Source: Acidobacteria bacterium 28-9
GTDB taxonomy: Bacteria > Acidobacteriota > Blastocatellia > Pyrinomonadales > Pyrinomonadaceae
Assembly (NCBI GenBank): GCA_002050355.1
Contig: MWYY01000010.1
Span: 1 to 47,473 of the forward strand
DNA: 47,473 bases
Direction of reading: 5' to 3'
Part shown: positions 8,488-17,220 of the stretch, piece by piece
Position numbering within the stretch: position 1 is the first letter of the stretch
Layout: every line of letters begins with the position of its first letter
Program-made: the position numbers and the translations under genes
The notes under the pieces: model-generated
The model's database searches: none
Told to the model about the DNA's origin: nothing
What the model saw: the letters and a program-made list of their open reading frames with translations, nothing else

Positions 8488-10464
8488 ATGAAATTAAACC
8501 GACTGAAATTGTTGTTTTTTATCCTGTCGCTGTTGGTGTTTTGCTCGATTCCCGGCAATGCTCAAACTCCGGCAGCGGCAGCTCAAACGCCGCAAATGCA
8601 GCTTGCTGCTTATATCAAGCAAAATTACACGAAACGCGAAGTTTTGATTCCGATGCGTGATGGCGTAAAACTTTTCACTTCCGTTTACGAGCCGAAAGCT
8701 AAAGCGTCAAAATACCCGATTCTTTTGAACCGCACGCCTTACAAAGTTTCGCCTTACGGCGCTGATAAATTCAAAATGTCCGTCGGTCCGAACGAGCTTT
8801 TTCCCAAAGAAGGTTATATTTTCGTTTATCAGGATGTGCGCGGGCGTTGGAAATCCGAAGGCGAATTTATGGATGTTCGCCCCGAAACGGCGAAACCGAA
8901 CTCAAAAGAAACTGACGAATCAACAGATACTTACGACACAATTGATTGGCTGGTAAAAAACCTGGAGAACAACAATGGGCACGTCGGTATGTACGGCATT
9001 TCGTATCCGGGCTTTTACACTTCAGCAGGCGCGATCAATTCGCATCCGGCGCTGAAAGCCGTTTCGCCGCAAGCGCCCGTCTCCGATTGGTTTCAAGGCG
9101 ACGATATGCATCACAACGGCGCATTGTTTCTGGCGCAAAACTACGACTTTTTCACTGGTTTCGGTCAGCCGCGTCCCGTCCCGACCGCAACCGGAGATTA
9201 TCTTAAACCGTTTAAGTTCGGCACGCCCGACGGTTATAAGTATTATCTGGAAATGGGTTCGATGAAACATTCTTCGGAAATCTATCGGCAACAGCTCGGA
9301 ACGAATATAAAATTTTGGGACGAGATGATGCAGCATCCTAACTATGATCAATTCTGGAAAGACCGTAACGTTTTGCCAAAGCTGAAAAACATCAAAGCGG
9401 CGGTGATGACCGTCGGCGGCTGGTATGACAATGAAGATTTATACGGCGCACTGAAAACTTATAAACATATCGAAGCGCAGAATCCGGGAATTTACAACAT
9501 TCTCGTGGTGGGACCTTGGTTTCACGGCGGCTGGGAACGCTCCGACGGTGATTGGTTAGGCACGGCTTACTTCGGCGAGAAAACGAGTCTTTATTACCGC
9601 GAAAAAATGGAACTTCCCTTTTTCAATCATTTTTTGAAAGACAAAGGCGACATCTCAAATTTGAAAGAAATCAATGCTTTTGATACGGGCGCAAATACGT
9701 GGAACTCTTATGACACATGGGATCCGAAACAAAACATCACTGAGAAACAACTTTATTTACAGGCAAAAGGCAAACTTTCGTTTGATAAGCCGACGGCTTT
9801 GAAATCGATGGAAACGAATCCAAATTCTTACGACGAATACGTTTCAGACCCGGCACATCCCGTTCCATACACACAGAAAATCACTTTGAATTATCCCCGC
9901 GATTTTATGACCGAAGATCAGCGTTTCGTCGCCAATCGTCCCGACGTACTGGTTTATCAAACCGAACCTTTGACCGAAGACATAACGGTTGCCGGCGACA
10001 TCAAACCGACTCTTTATGTTTCAACTTCGGGAACGGACGCTGATTACGTTGTCAAGATAATTGACGTTTTTCCAGACGATTACAAATATCCCGAAGGCGC
10101 GAAACCGCCTGAAAACTCGGCGGCGTGCGTTTTCGCACCCGGCGGCTATCAGATGCTCCTTCGAGGCGAACCGTTTCGCGCCCGTTTCCGCAACAGTTTT
10201 GAAACACCCGAAGCGATGAAGCCAAACGAAGTCGAGAAAATCAGCTTTGAAATGCCCGGTATAACGCACACTTTCAAAAAAGGTCATCGAATAATGGTGC
10301 AGATTCAAAGCAGCTGGTTTCCGCTGGTTGACCGCAACCCGCAAAAATACATGCCGAATATAAATTTTGCCGAAGACAAAGATTTTATCAAAGCAAACGA
10401 GCGCGTTTATCACGACGGCGATGCAAATTCAACGTTTATCGAGCTGCCGTTTGTCGGAAAATAG
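8488..10464 (+). CDS. CocE/NonD family X-Pro dipeptidyl-peptidase-like serine hydrolase, exported
   Basis: This 658-residue protein has a signal peptide ending near GNAQ (about residue 26). An alpha/beta hydrolase domain of the S15/CocE type follows, with the nucleophile motif GISYPG at Ser172, a likely catalytic Asp in GGWYDNEDLYG and His in GPWFHGG. The C-terminal third is the galactose-binding-like jelly-roll domain of this family. Known members hydrolyse acyl-proline dipeptides, cocaine or beta-lactam esters (glutaryl-7-ACA); the substrate here is unknown. GGAG lies eight bases before the ATG. It is a single gene, with a weak hairpin at 10503-10519 after it. Confidence 0.87.
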   Translation: MKLNRLKLLFFILSLLVFCSIPGNAQTPAAAAQTPQMQLAAYIKQNYTKREVLIPMRDGVKLFTSVYEPKAKASKYPILLNRTPYKVSPYGADKFKMSVGPNELFPKEGYIFVYQDVRGRWKSEGEFMDVRPETAKPNSKETDESTDTYDTIDWLVKNLENNNGHVGMYGISYPGFYTSAGAINSHPALKAVSPQAPVSDWFQGDDMHHNGALFLAQNYDFFTGFGQPRPVPTATGDYLKPFKFGTPDGYKYYLEMGSMKHSSEIYRQQLGTNIKFWDEMMQHPNYDQFWKDRNVLPKLKNIKAAVMTVGGWYDNEDLYGALKTYKHIEAQNPGIYNILVVGPWFHGGWERSDGDWLGTAYFGEKTSLYYREKMELPFFNHFLKDKGDISNLKEINAFDTGANTWNSYDTWDPKQNITEKQLYLQAKGKLSFDKPTALKSMETNPNSYDEYVSDPAHPVPYTQKITLNYPRDFMTEDQRFVANRPDVLVYQTEPLTEDITVAGDIKPTLYVSTSGTDADYVVKIIDVFPDDYKYPEGAKPPENSAACVFAPGGYQMLLRGEPFRARFRNSFETPEAMKPNEVEKISFEMPGITHTFKKGHRIMVQIQSSWFPLVDRNPQKYMPNINFAEDKDFIKANERVYHDGDANSTFIELPFVGK

Positions 10465-10660
10465 TTTGGGAAGCGCAAACTACTTGAAGCGCGGAAATAC
10501 TGTCGGTAAAAATTACCGAAATCCATCGCAATCTTTTTATAAAAGCGAATGTCTGCTTCAATTAAAAGATTGCGAATGTCCGAAGTGGTTCGATTGCTGC
10601 CGGAATGTCCGCGCTTTCAGTTTATTTGTTTCTTATTAAATTCATTTTGGAGTTATAAAT

Positions 10661-11023
10661 ATGCCTTCGACATCAATTGTAAGCGGCGTTTTGCTGATTT
10701 TGATTGGTATTATCGGTTACGTTTTCAGTTTGATTGACGGACATACAAGCCTGACGGCTTTGATTCCGGCAGCGTTCGGATTGCTGTTAGTAATTTTCGG
10801 TTTTGCTGCAAAATCAAAAGAAAATCTTCGCAAACATTTGATGCACGCCGCGGTTCTCGTCGGACTTCTCGGTTTTTTAATTCCGGCGTGGCGGCTGATT
10901 TCGCGGATGAATGATTTGACTGTTTCGCTTGCTGTCCTTTCACAGGCGGCGATGGCGTTGATTTGTCTCGTGTTCGTAATTTTGTGCGTCAACTCTTTTA
11001 TTGCCGTACGGCAAAACAGGTAA
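10661..11023 (+). CDS. Small integral membrane protein, four predicted helices
   Basis: The 120-residue product is almost entirely hydrophobic, with four likely membrane helices: about residues 5-24, 28-48, 62-82 and 90-112. Short charged loops separate them, such as KSKENLRKH. GGAG sits eight bases before the ATG, supporting a real gene. The layout resembles small TMEM14-like or other uncharacterised membrane families, but I do not assign one. It stands alone, 114 bp upstream of the STAS-domain gene. Confidence 0.7.
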   Translation: MPSTSIVSGVLLILIGIIGYVFSLIDGHTSLTALIPAAFGLLLVIFGFAAKSKENLRKHLMHAAVLVGLLGFLIPAWRLISRMNDLTVSLAVLSQAAMALICLVFVILCVNSFIAVRQNR

Positions 11024-11136
11024 CATTTATCATTGATATTTTCTTATTCTGAATCGCTTATAACCAATTAGGATTAATAGAATTATTTTTTGCGATGAAT
11101 CATAAATGTTAAATGTTTAATGTTTAATGAAAACTG

Positions 11137-11418
11137 ATGCCGACAACCATTACACAACTTGAAGACACGGAACGCGGCAAAACCATTTTGCGCGTCGAAG
11201 GCTCGATGACTTTGACGGATGCGGTTTTGCTGGAGAAAATCGCGCTCGATTTGCGCGCTAAAATTAACAGAAATTTGACGCTCGACCTTGCCGATTTGCA
11301 TTTTATGGACAGCGAAAGCGCTCCAGTTCTCAAACGCATCAAGCGCGAACACGGTTTTGAAATCGAAGGCATCGAATATTTTCTGCAAAAAATTGTCGCG
11401 GAAAGCGATAGAATTTAA
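11137..11418 (+). CDS. STAS-domain protein (anti-sigma factor antagonist-like)
   Basis: The 93-residue product matches a single STAS domain: beta strands around TILRVEG and LTLDLADLHFMDSES, then the helix APVLKRIKREHG. In SpoIIAA-like antagonists the phosphorylated serine follows the D in a DSSGL-type loop. Here the loop reads MDSESAPVL, so a serine is present but the Gly-Leu context is lost. It may bind a partner kinase or anti-sigma factor, but none lies beside it. No strong ribosome binding site is seen, and it precedes lpxD by 104 bp. Confidence 0.7.
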   Translation: MPTTITQLEDTERGKTILRVEGSMTLTDAVLLEKIALDLRAKINRNLTLDLADLHFMDSESAPVLKRIKREHGFEIEGIEYFLQKIVAESDRI

Positions 11419-11522
11419 ATTTACAGGGATAACACTGATAATCAGAGATTAAAAAGTAGGTTAATAATTTTATTTTATCTGCTTTTATCCATTTATTCCT
11501 GTTAATTCTCCGCCTAAATTTT

Positions 11523-12557
11523 ATGAACCTGACACTCGAAAATCTTTCAAAAATAATTGGCGGACAGTTAAACGGCGACGGCAAAATTGAAATCGTGCGG
11601 CTCGCTAACCTTGAGACCGCAAAGACCGGCGAAATTTCTTTTGTCGAGAAAAGCGAATTTTCCGAACATGCACAAAAAACACGCGCTTCCTGCCTGATAG
11701 TTCCAGAGAATTTCAACATCGAACTTCCCTGCGCCTCAATCAACGTGAAAAATCCGAAACTCGGCTTTGCTAAAATTTCAGAAATTATACACGCGCCGGA
11801 AAGAAAAATCGGTATTCACAAAACAGCGCAAATTGCGGAAAATGTGAAACTCGGCGTAGGAGTTTATATCGGCGCATTTGTTTCTATTGGCAAAACATCG
11901 AGCGTCGGAAAAGGAACACAAATTCAAGACGGCTCTCGTATCGGCGCAAATGTCTCTATCGGTGAAAACTGTTTTATACGCGCGAACGCGGTCGTTTATG
12001 ACAATGTTTCAATTGGAAACAATGTGATTTTACACGCGGGAACAGTTGTCGGCGCAGACGGTTTCGGCTTTGTGCGCGACGCCGAAAAATACTTCAAATT
12101 TCCGCAAATCGGAACTGTCGTTATCGAAGATGATGTCGAAATCGGCGCGAATACATGCATTGACAGAGGCGCGCTCGGAGAAACGCGAATCGGGCGAGGA
12201 ACGAAAATTGACAATCTCGTGCAAATCGCGCACAACGTAAGAATCGGTGATCGAGTTATCATCGCCGCGCAAACCGGAATCTCCGGCAGCACCGTTATTG
12301 AAGATGACTGCATCATCGGCGGACAAGTAGGAATGGGCGACCACGCGCGCGTCTTGAAGGGCGCGGTTATTGGCTCGCAAGCCGGTGTTTTGCCCGGAAA
12401 AATTGTTCGCTCCGGCGTTTGGTGGGGAACGCCCGTTCAACCGCTCGACGAATACAAGCGCCAAAACGCCCATTTGAAAGGAATATCACGGCTGAAAGAA
12501 GAATTGAAAGCGTTGAAAAAACAGCTTGATGATTTGAAAAACAAGCCGGGAAACTAA
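11523..12557 (+). CDS. lpxD: UDP-3-O-(3-hydroxyacyl)glucosamine N-acyltransferase
   Basis: This 344-residue protein has the LpxD architecture. An N-terminal uridine-binding domain (about residues 1-100) is followed by a left-handed beta-helix of I-G-x-x-x-x hexapeptides and a C-terminal helical tail rich in Lys and Leu. The catalytic histidine lies in [10 protein letters not shown] at His237, and GADGFGF is also conserved. It performs the third step of lipid A synthesis, transferring a hydroxyacyl chain from ACP to the 2-amino group of the acylated UDP-glucosamine. With lpxB 1.4 kb downstream, it shows that the organism makes lipopolysaccharide. Confidence 0.93.
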   Translation: MNLTLENLSKIIGGQLNGDGKIEIVRLANLETAKTGEISFVEKSEFSEHAQKTRASCLIVPENFNIELPCASINVKNPKLGFAKISEIIHAPERKIGIHKTAQIAENVKLGVGVYIGAFVSIGKTSSVGKGTQIQDGSRIGANVSIGENCFIRANAVVYDNVSIGNNVILHAGTVVGADGFGFVRDAEKYFKFPQIGTVVIEDDVEIGANTCIDRGALGETRIGRGTKIDNLVQIAHNVRIGDRVIIAAQTGISGSTVIEDDCIIGGQVGMGDHARVLKGAVIGSQAGVLPGKIVRSGVWWGTPVQPLDEYKRQNAHLKGISRLKEELKALKKQLDDLKNKPGN

Positions 12558-12583
12558 GTTTTCAATGCCGTCGTTTTAAAAAG

Positions 12584-12949
12584 ATGTATCAAATCTTTGC
12601 CGAAATAGTTCTCGTAATGCATTTCTGCTTCGTACTTTTCGCGGTATTCGGTGGCTTATTAGTATTTTATCGGCGCTTTATTATTTGGTTTCATCTTCCG
12701 GCGGTCATTTGGGGAATTTTCGTTGAGATTTTCCACCTGCCGTGTCCACTTACTCAGCTGGAAAATGGACTTCGGGAACTCGGCGGCAAAAACGGCTACG
12801 CGTCAGGCGGATTTATCGATTATTATGTCTCGGCGATTCTTTACGCGCACATCACGCCGCAGTTTCAAACGTTTCTCGGCATTCTTTTGTTATTTTTCAA
12901 TTTGTTAGTTTACCGGTTTGTGTATCAGCAAACGCACAGTTTTGAATGA
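12584..12949 (+). CDS. DUF2784-like membrane protein
   Basis: The 121-residue product has three likely membrane helices and the features I associate with DUF2784. These are an N-terminal helix with MHFCFVLFAVFGG, the segment HLPAVIWGIFVE, a CPLTQLEN motif and a YASGGFIDYY loop before the last helix. The family is uncharacterised. The start is 26 bp after the lpxD stop, so co-transcription is likely. Confidence 0.78.
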   Translation: MYQIFAEIVLVMHFCFVLFAVFGGLLVFYRRFIIWFHLPAVIWGIFVEIFHLPCPLTQLENGLRELGGKNGYASGGFIDYYVSAILYAHITPQFQTFLGILLLFFNLLVYRFVYQQTHSFE

Positions 12950-13037
12950 ATTTCATCTTGAATTCCTCTTGCCACAATTATGTTAGTTTCAACGGTTAAA
13001 ACAACTGAAAAACTGATTACCGAATCATAGAAGTATT

Positions 13038-13952
13038 ATGAAAAATTTTAAGATTCCCTTTTTTGCCATTTTCCTGCTTGCTTCCAATTATTCGGTTTAT
13101 ACGCAGCAGCGAGAGACAGCCGCAGGCATCAAAGCCAAGCACGCGGCTTATTTCCTATGCACTAATACAATGAATGAGGAACCGCAAAAGGCTCTGGAAT
13201 ATTGTTCGGCTTATCTAAAAAAATATCCGAATGATGACGCACGTCTAGTCGAATTTGCCGGAAATTTTGTCAAAAGGTATTCTGTTTCAAACGACAAAAT
13301 TTCTTCATATCTGAAGTCAGTTTCGCCGGATTTTTTCATCGGCGGTTCGGATTCCTGGGCAATTTACAAACCTGATTTAGCAAAAAATATTCCTTTTGCC
13401 TCTGAAAAAGACGACAATTATAAAATAGAAATCGCGCGCGAGTATAATTCTCCGGCAGAAGAAGAACTTTTGAATAAAGCCGAAGCCGTTTATAAAAGCC
13501 CGAAAGAAATAAAAAAAGATTTGTATAAGAATTGGATTTACCTGGCTCAGGCGCAAGTTGATTTGCCGAAAGGCGAACCAAAGTGGTGGATGGGGTTTGC
13601 CGATACAATTCTGCAGACGGAAGTCGTTACATCGAGTGCTGTGATTTATTACTACAATCTTTCGCAAAATTTCCGCGCCACCAAAGGCAGAATCAAGGGA
13701 AACGATTTTACGTTTCAAAGGACTGATCTCAAATATGATTCGTCCATAAAAAAACTAGCCAAATACACGCACGCCGGAAAAACATTTTCCAATGTTTATG
13801 TCGCCGATATAACCATGACTTGGGGACAAGTTTGCGGCGGTTTGTGCGGATATGGCTGGACGCGCAACAAAATTGTCATCTTGAATCACAAAGGCGATGT
13901 TTTGGAGATGTTTTTAGACGCAGATGTCAATCATCAAATGTGGGTAAGCTAA
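13038..13952 (+). CDS. Exported protein of unknown function
   Basis: The 304-residue product starts with a signal peptide (about residues 1-22, ending before QQRETA). A helical stretch around residues 38-70, with a PQKALEYCSAYLKKYP pattern, resembles a single tetratricopeptide unit. The rest is mixed alpha/beta with no recognised family. A C-terminal segment, CGGLCGYGW, has paired cysteines. It converges on lpxB, and the two stops overlap by 4 bp. Confidence 0.6.
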   Translation: MKNFKIPFFAIFLLASNYSVYTQQRETAAGIKAKHAAYFLCTNTMNEEPQKALEYCSAYLKKYPNDDARLVEFAGNFVKRYSVSNDKISSYLKSVSPDFFIGGSDSWAIYKPDLAKNIPFASEKDDNYKIEIAREYNSPAEEELLNKAEAVYKSPKEIKKDLYKNWIYLAQAQVDLPKGEPKWWMGFADTILQTEVVTSSAVIYYYNLSQNFRATKGRIKGNDFTFQRTDLKYDSSIKKLAKYTHAGKTFSNVYVADITMTWGQVCGGLCGYGWTRNKIVILNHKGDVLEMFLDADVNHQMWVS

Positions 13953-15127
13953 AATGAATTTACCTGCAAAAAATTCATAATCGCTTGTGCGGCGCGCCTC
14001 GATGCTCCGCCGTGACCGAGCTTTTCGGTAACCTCGCCTAACCTTTCGCGCATTTTTCGATTTGTTTCCGGTTCAAGCAAGCGGAAAAGTTCTGTTGCGA
14101 GAGTTTCACGTGTAAATTCATTTTGAATAAATTCTTTGGCAAGGCGTTCGCGCGCAATCAGATTTATTAAACCGAAATGCTCGACCGAAATCAGAGGGCG
14201 TAGAAGTTTGTAATTCAAACCGGAAGTTTTATAAACAATTGCCATCGGCGTCCCGATAATCGCAGTTTCCAGCGTCGCCGTACCGCTCGTTACGGCGGCA
14301 ACGTTAGACGCATTCAAAACTTCCCTAGTTTCTCCCGCAACGGTTAATAAAACTTCCGGTAGTTTCAAGCCTTTATTCTTCGCCTGATTAATTTCCGTTT
14401 CAACTAGAGCTAGTTCTGCGATTGCAGCCAAAGCAATAACGAACTGCAATTCGGAATTTTCGTTCACCATCAAAGCGGCGGATTCAAGCAGCGGCGGCAA
14501 AATTCTCGCAATTTCCTTTTGGCGGCTTCCGGGAAGCAGCGCAACAATTGGTTTTGCCTGATTCAAATTGTATTTTGCGCAAAAATCCTCTTTCGTCAGT
14601 TTTGAATAAACTTCTCGCGCCAATGGATTGCCGACAAATTTGACGTGCGAAATTCCCTGTTTGTCATACCAATCTTTTTCAAACGGCAAAATTGCCAGCA
14701 GCAAATCAACGTTTCTCTCAATTGTTCTTACGCGATATTTGCGCCACGCCCAAAGCTGCGGCGAGATGTAATAAATTATTTTCAAGCCTTGTTTTTTTAG
14801 CGTTTTTGCCAGCTTCAAATTAAAATCGGGAAAATCTACCAGAATTACGGCGTCGGGCTTTCTTTCGATTGCCGCCTTTTTCAGTTTTTGAAATGTTCTC
14901 CAAAACATCGGCAAGGCGCGCGCGATTTCCGGCAAACCGACGATTGCCAAATTGTCCGCATCAACGATTGTCTCCACATTCGCTTCGCGCAAATGATAAC
15001 CGGTCGCGCCGAAAAATGTGAAGTTGGTTTCAGGAGATTCGTCACGCAGGGCTTTAACGAGTTTTGCGGCGTGAACGTCGCCGGAAGTTTCACCCGCGAC
15101 AATCATTATTTTACAATTCGGTTTCAT
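13949..15127 (-). CDS. lpxB: Lipid-A-disaccharide synthase
   Basis: The product is about 392 residues and typical of GT19 LpxB. The N-terminal segment reads IMIVAGETSGDVHAAKLV, followed by FFGATGYHL and later by YYISPQLWAWR, VKFVGNPL and LLPGSRQKEI. It joins UDP-diacylglucosamine to lipid X at the inner face of the cytoplasmic membrane. The ATG at 15127 is preferred; an in-frame TTG one codon earlier is also possible, and neither has a strong ribosome binding site. The gene lies downstream of the CtpA-like gene, beyond that gene's terminator. Confidence 0.92.
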   Translation of the reverse strand: MKPNCKIMIVAGETSGDVHAAKLVKALRDESPETNFTFFGATGYHLREANVETIVDADNLAIVGLPEIARALPMFWRTFQKLKKAAIERKPDAVILVDFPDFNLKLAKTLKKQGLKIIYYISPQLWAWRKYRVRTIERNVDLLLAILPFEKDWYDKQGISHVKFVGNPLAREVYSKLTKEDFCAKYNLNQAKPIVALLPGSRQKEIARILPPLLESAALMVNENSELQFVIALAAIAELALVETEINQAKNKGLKLPEVLLTVAGETREVLNASNVAAVTSGTATLETAIIGTPMAIVYKTSGLNYKLLRPLISVEHFGLINLIARERLAKEFIQNEFTRETLATELFRLLEPETNRKMRERLGEVTEKLGHGGASRRAAQAIMNFLQVNSF

Positions 15128-15217
15128 CAACAGTAATTTTATTTAGCCGTCATTATACCGAATTAAAATCTAAGCGGCGAAATTGAGCCGGAAAAGTGAT
15201 ATTTTTCTTCCAAAAGA

Positions 15218-15242
15218 AAAACCGGATTTAAAGTCCGGTTTT
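15218..15242 (-). terminator. Rho-independent terminator of the CtpA-like gene
   Basis: A 9-bp perfect stem (15218-15226 with 15234-15242) and a 7-nt loop lie 24 bp after the CtpA-like stop codon. Read on the minus strand, the stem is followed by TTTTTCTTTT. Confidence 0.8.
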
Positions 15243-15265
15243 GATAAAAAGTTAAATTAAATTTG

Positions 15266-16579
15266 TTATTCTCCGCCCGCCGCTCTCACTGTCTGCGGAT
15301 TGCCGCGAAGAAGTTCAAGAGCTTTTTTCAACTGCAAATCTTCAGGCATCGGCTTCGGCGGCGCTGGAGTTGCTTTTGTCTGCGGAGTTGCCGTCGGAGA
15401 CGCCTGCGGCTGCGGGTTTTGATTTTGCTGTTCCTGCTGGTCAACTAAATCTTGAACGTCGAGCGGCTCGGGCGTGTCGGGACGTTTGACTTCAATCGAA
15501 GGCATTATACCGCTGCTGGCGCGGTCATCATCGAGAAAAGTTTTGCCGCTTGCCGAAGCCCATTTTGCGGTTGTTAAAAGTAAACCGTCGCCGCCGCGCA
15601 GCAGAAATAATTGCTGTTCAATACCCGAACCGAAACTGCGCTCGCCGACGACTTCGCCGCGTTTCCGCTCGAGCATTGCCGAAGCAACGACTTCTCCGGC
15701 GCCCGCCGTCGTCGAATCAATCAAAGTTATAACCTGACCACCAAAAAGAAAATTTTTCGGATCTGCCGCGAACGTTTGCGCGACTTTATTGTCGCGTCCG
15801 ATGATTTCGGCTAAATTTCCGTCTTTGATAAAAATACTTGCAACGTCGGCGCCTTCTGAAATAGCGCCGAGGGTGACGCCGCGCAAATCGAGTATGATTT
15901 TCGACACGCCTTGTTTTTGAAGTTCCGACACGCGATTACGAATATCGTTGGCTTCGCCGTTTTCGAGACTGTAAATTTTTACAACACCAATTTTTCCCTC
16001 TTCGAGGCGAACTTCGGATTCGGGAATTTTATACGCGCCGCGCGTAACTGTAATTATTTGCGGTTTTGCGCCCGCTCGCAAAACGCGCAGATTTACTTTT
16101 GAACCCGGTTCGCCGAGCAAAAGCCTGCGCGCCTCGTAAAGCGAAATGTCGTGCGTCGCTTTGTTTTCTATATATTCAATAACATCGCTGGTTTTAAGTC
16201 CGGCTTTTTCGGCAGGCGAATCTTTTAGAACTGAAATGAGCAAATAACCTGAAATCTGCGAAGTCCCGACGCCAATACCTGCCAGCGAGTTTTGTTTTTT
16301 CGCCTGGTAATCCTTGACTTGTTCGGCGGTCAGATAAGAAGAATACGGGTCAAGTCCGCTTGCCAGACCGCGCAGCGCGCCGGCGCGAACTTTGTCGAGA
16401 TTAGGCTCGTCAACATAATCGTTTTGAATATGCAGCAAAACCGATTCAAAAATTCGAATCTGCGTTCCCGCATCGTTTATCGGCTGCTGTGCCTGCGTCG
16501 CCATCAACCCGCCGACTATCGCATACATAGCAATTGCCGCCGAAACCAAAGCCAAAATAAATTTACCGCGATATGACAT
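15266..16579 (-). CDS. CtpA-like S41 family protein, catalytic residues apparently lost
   Basis: This 437-residue protein has an N-terminal membrane anchor (about residues 7-27). A PDZ domain follows (about 100-180, with GYLLISVLKDSPAEKAG), then the S41 tail-specific protease fold. In active family members the nucleophile is the middle serine of SASASE and the general base is the lysine of FGKG, 25 residues later. Here those segments read TAGAGE and FGSG, giving Gly293 and Ser318. The DLRGNxGG motif is also degraded, to DLRGVTLGA. It is therefore probably a pseudoprotease that may bind or scaffold envelope substrates. The C-terminus is Pro/Gln/Thr-rich and then helical. The family call is firm; inactivity is an inference from alignment. 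Confidence 0.85.
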   Translation of the reverse strand: MSYRGKFILALVSAAIAMYAIVGGLMATQAQQPINDAGTQIRIFESVLLHIQNDYVDEPNLDKVRAGALRGLASGLDPYSSYLTAEQVKDYQAKKQNSLAGIGVGTSQISGYLLISVLKDSPAEKAGLKTSDVIEYIENKATHDISLYEARRLLLGEPGSKVNLRVLRAGAKPQIITVTRGAYKIPESEVRLEEGKIGVVKIYSLENGEANDIRNRVSELQKQGVSKIILDLRGVTLGAISEGADVASIFIKDGNLAEIIGRDNKVAQTFAADPKNFLFGGQVITLIDSTTAGAGEVVASAMLERKRGEVVGERSFGSGIEQQLFLLRGGDGLLLTTAKWASASGKTFLDDDRASSGIMPSIEVKRPDTPEPLDVQDLVDQQEQQNQNPQPQASPTATPQTKATPAPPKPMPEDLQLKKALELLRGNPQTVRAAGGE

Positions 16580-16681
16580 TTATTACCTCATTGAATTGAA
16601 AATAAAAAACGGAAAGCGGAAAATAACTCGTTTGAACCCGTTTTTAGTTTCAAATTTCATTATCCATTTTTCGTTTATATC

Positions 16682-17167
16682 GTGCAAGAACAAGAAATGA
16701 CTAATCCGCTTGAATTTACAGATGTTTCGCGCGTGCCTTCGAGCGGAAGACTCGTCGCGCTCGATTTAGGGATGAAACGCATCGGCATCGCCGTCAGCGA
16801 CAAGCTGCAAATTACCGTTCGTCCCATCTGCGTTATCCAGCGCACAAGCTGGAAAAAAGTTCTCAAACAAATCGTTTCACTTCTGGAAGAATTTGATGCC
16901 GTCGCACTCGTTTTAGGTTTGCCGTATAACACGGACGGGTCGGAAAGCGAGATGTCGCAGGAAGCACGCCGTCTTGCCGTAAATTTTTCGCTTTCGCTTT
17001 CCATTCCTGTTCTGCTTCAAGACGAGCGGCTTTCTTCCTATACGGCAAAAAGTTATCTTTGGAAAATCGGCGTAAGCGAAAAAGAATCGCGTGAAAGAGT
17101 TGACGCGGAAGCCGCTGCCGTTATTCTAAGCGATTTTATTGAATTGAGAAGAATGGTGAAAGATTAG
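16682..17167 (+). CDS. ruvX: Putative pre-16S rRNA nuclease (RuvX/YqgF)
   Basis: The 161-residue product shows the RNase H-like fold of the YqgF family. An opening strand with Asp in VALDLGMKRIGIAV is followed by LVLGLPYNTDGS, the conserved DERLSS segment and a final acidic DAEAAAVIL helix. In E. coli the protein matures the 5' end of 16S rRNA, and it is also described as a Holliday-junction resolvase homologue. Translation may start at GTG 16682 or ATG 16697; neither has a clear ribosome binding site. It is divergent from the CtpA-like gene and convergent with the penicillin acylase gene. Confidence 0.9.
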   Translation: MQEQEMTNPLEFTDVSRVPSSGRLVALDLGMKRIGIAVSDKLQITVRPICVIQRTSWKKVLKQIVSLLEEFDAVALVLGLPYNTDGSESEMSQEARRLAVNFSLSLSIPVLLQDERLSSYTAKSYLWKIGVSEKESRERVDAEAAAVILSDFIELRRMVKD

Positions 17168-17220
17168 AAACGGTGAATCATGAATGGTTAATTAAGAAAT
17201 GTTTTACATTCACCATTAAA

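Noticed and set aside
10503..10519. Terminator after the CocE-like gene
   Set aside because: The 7-bp hairpin is AT-rich with a 3-nt loop and no T-tract, so it is too weak to call.
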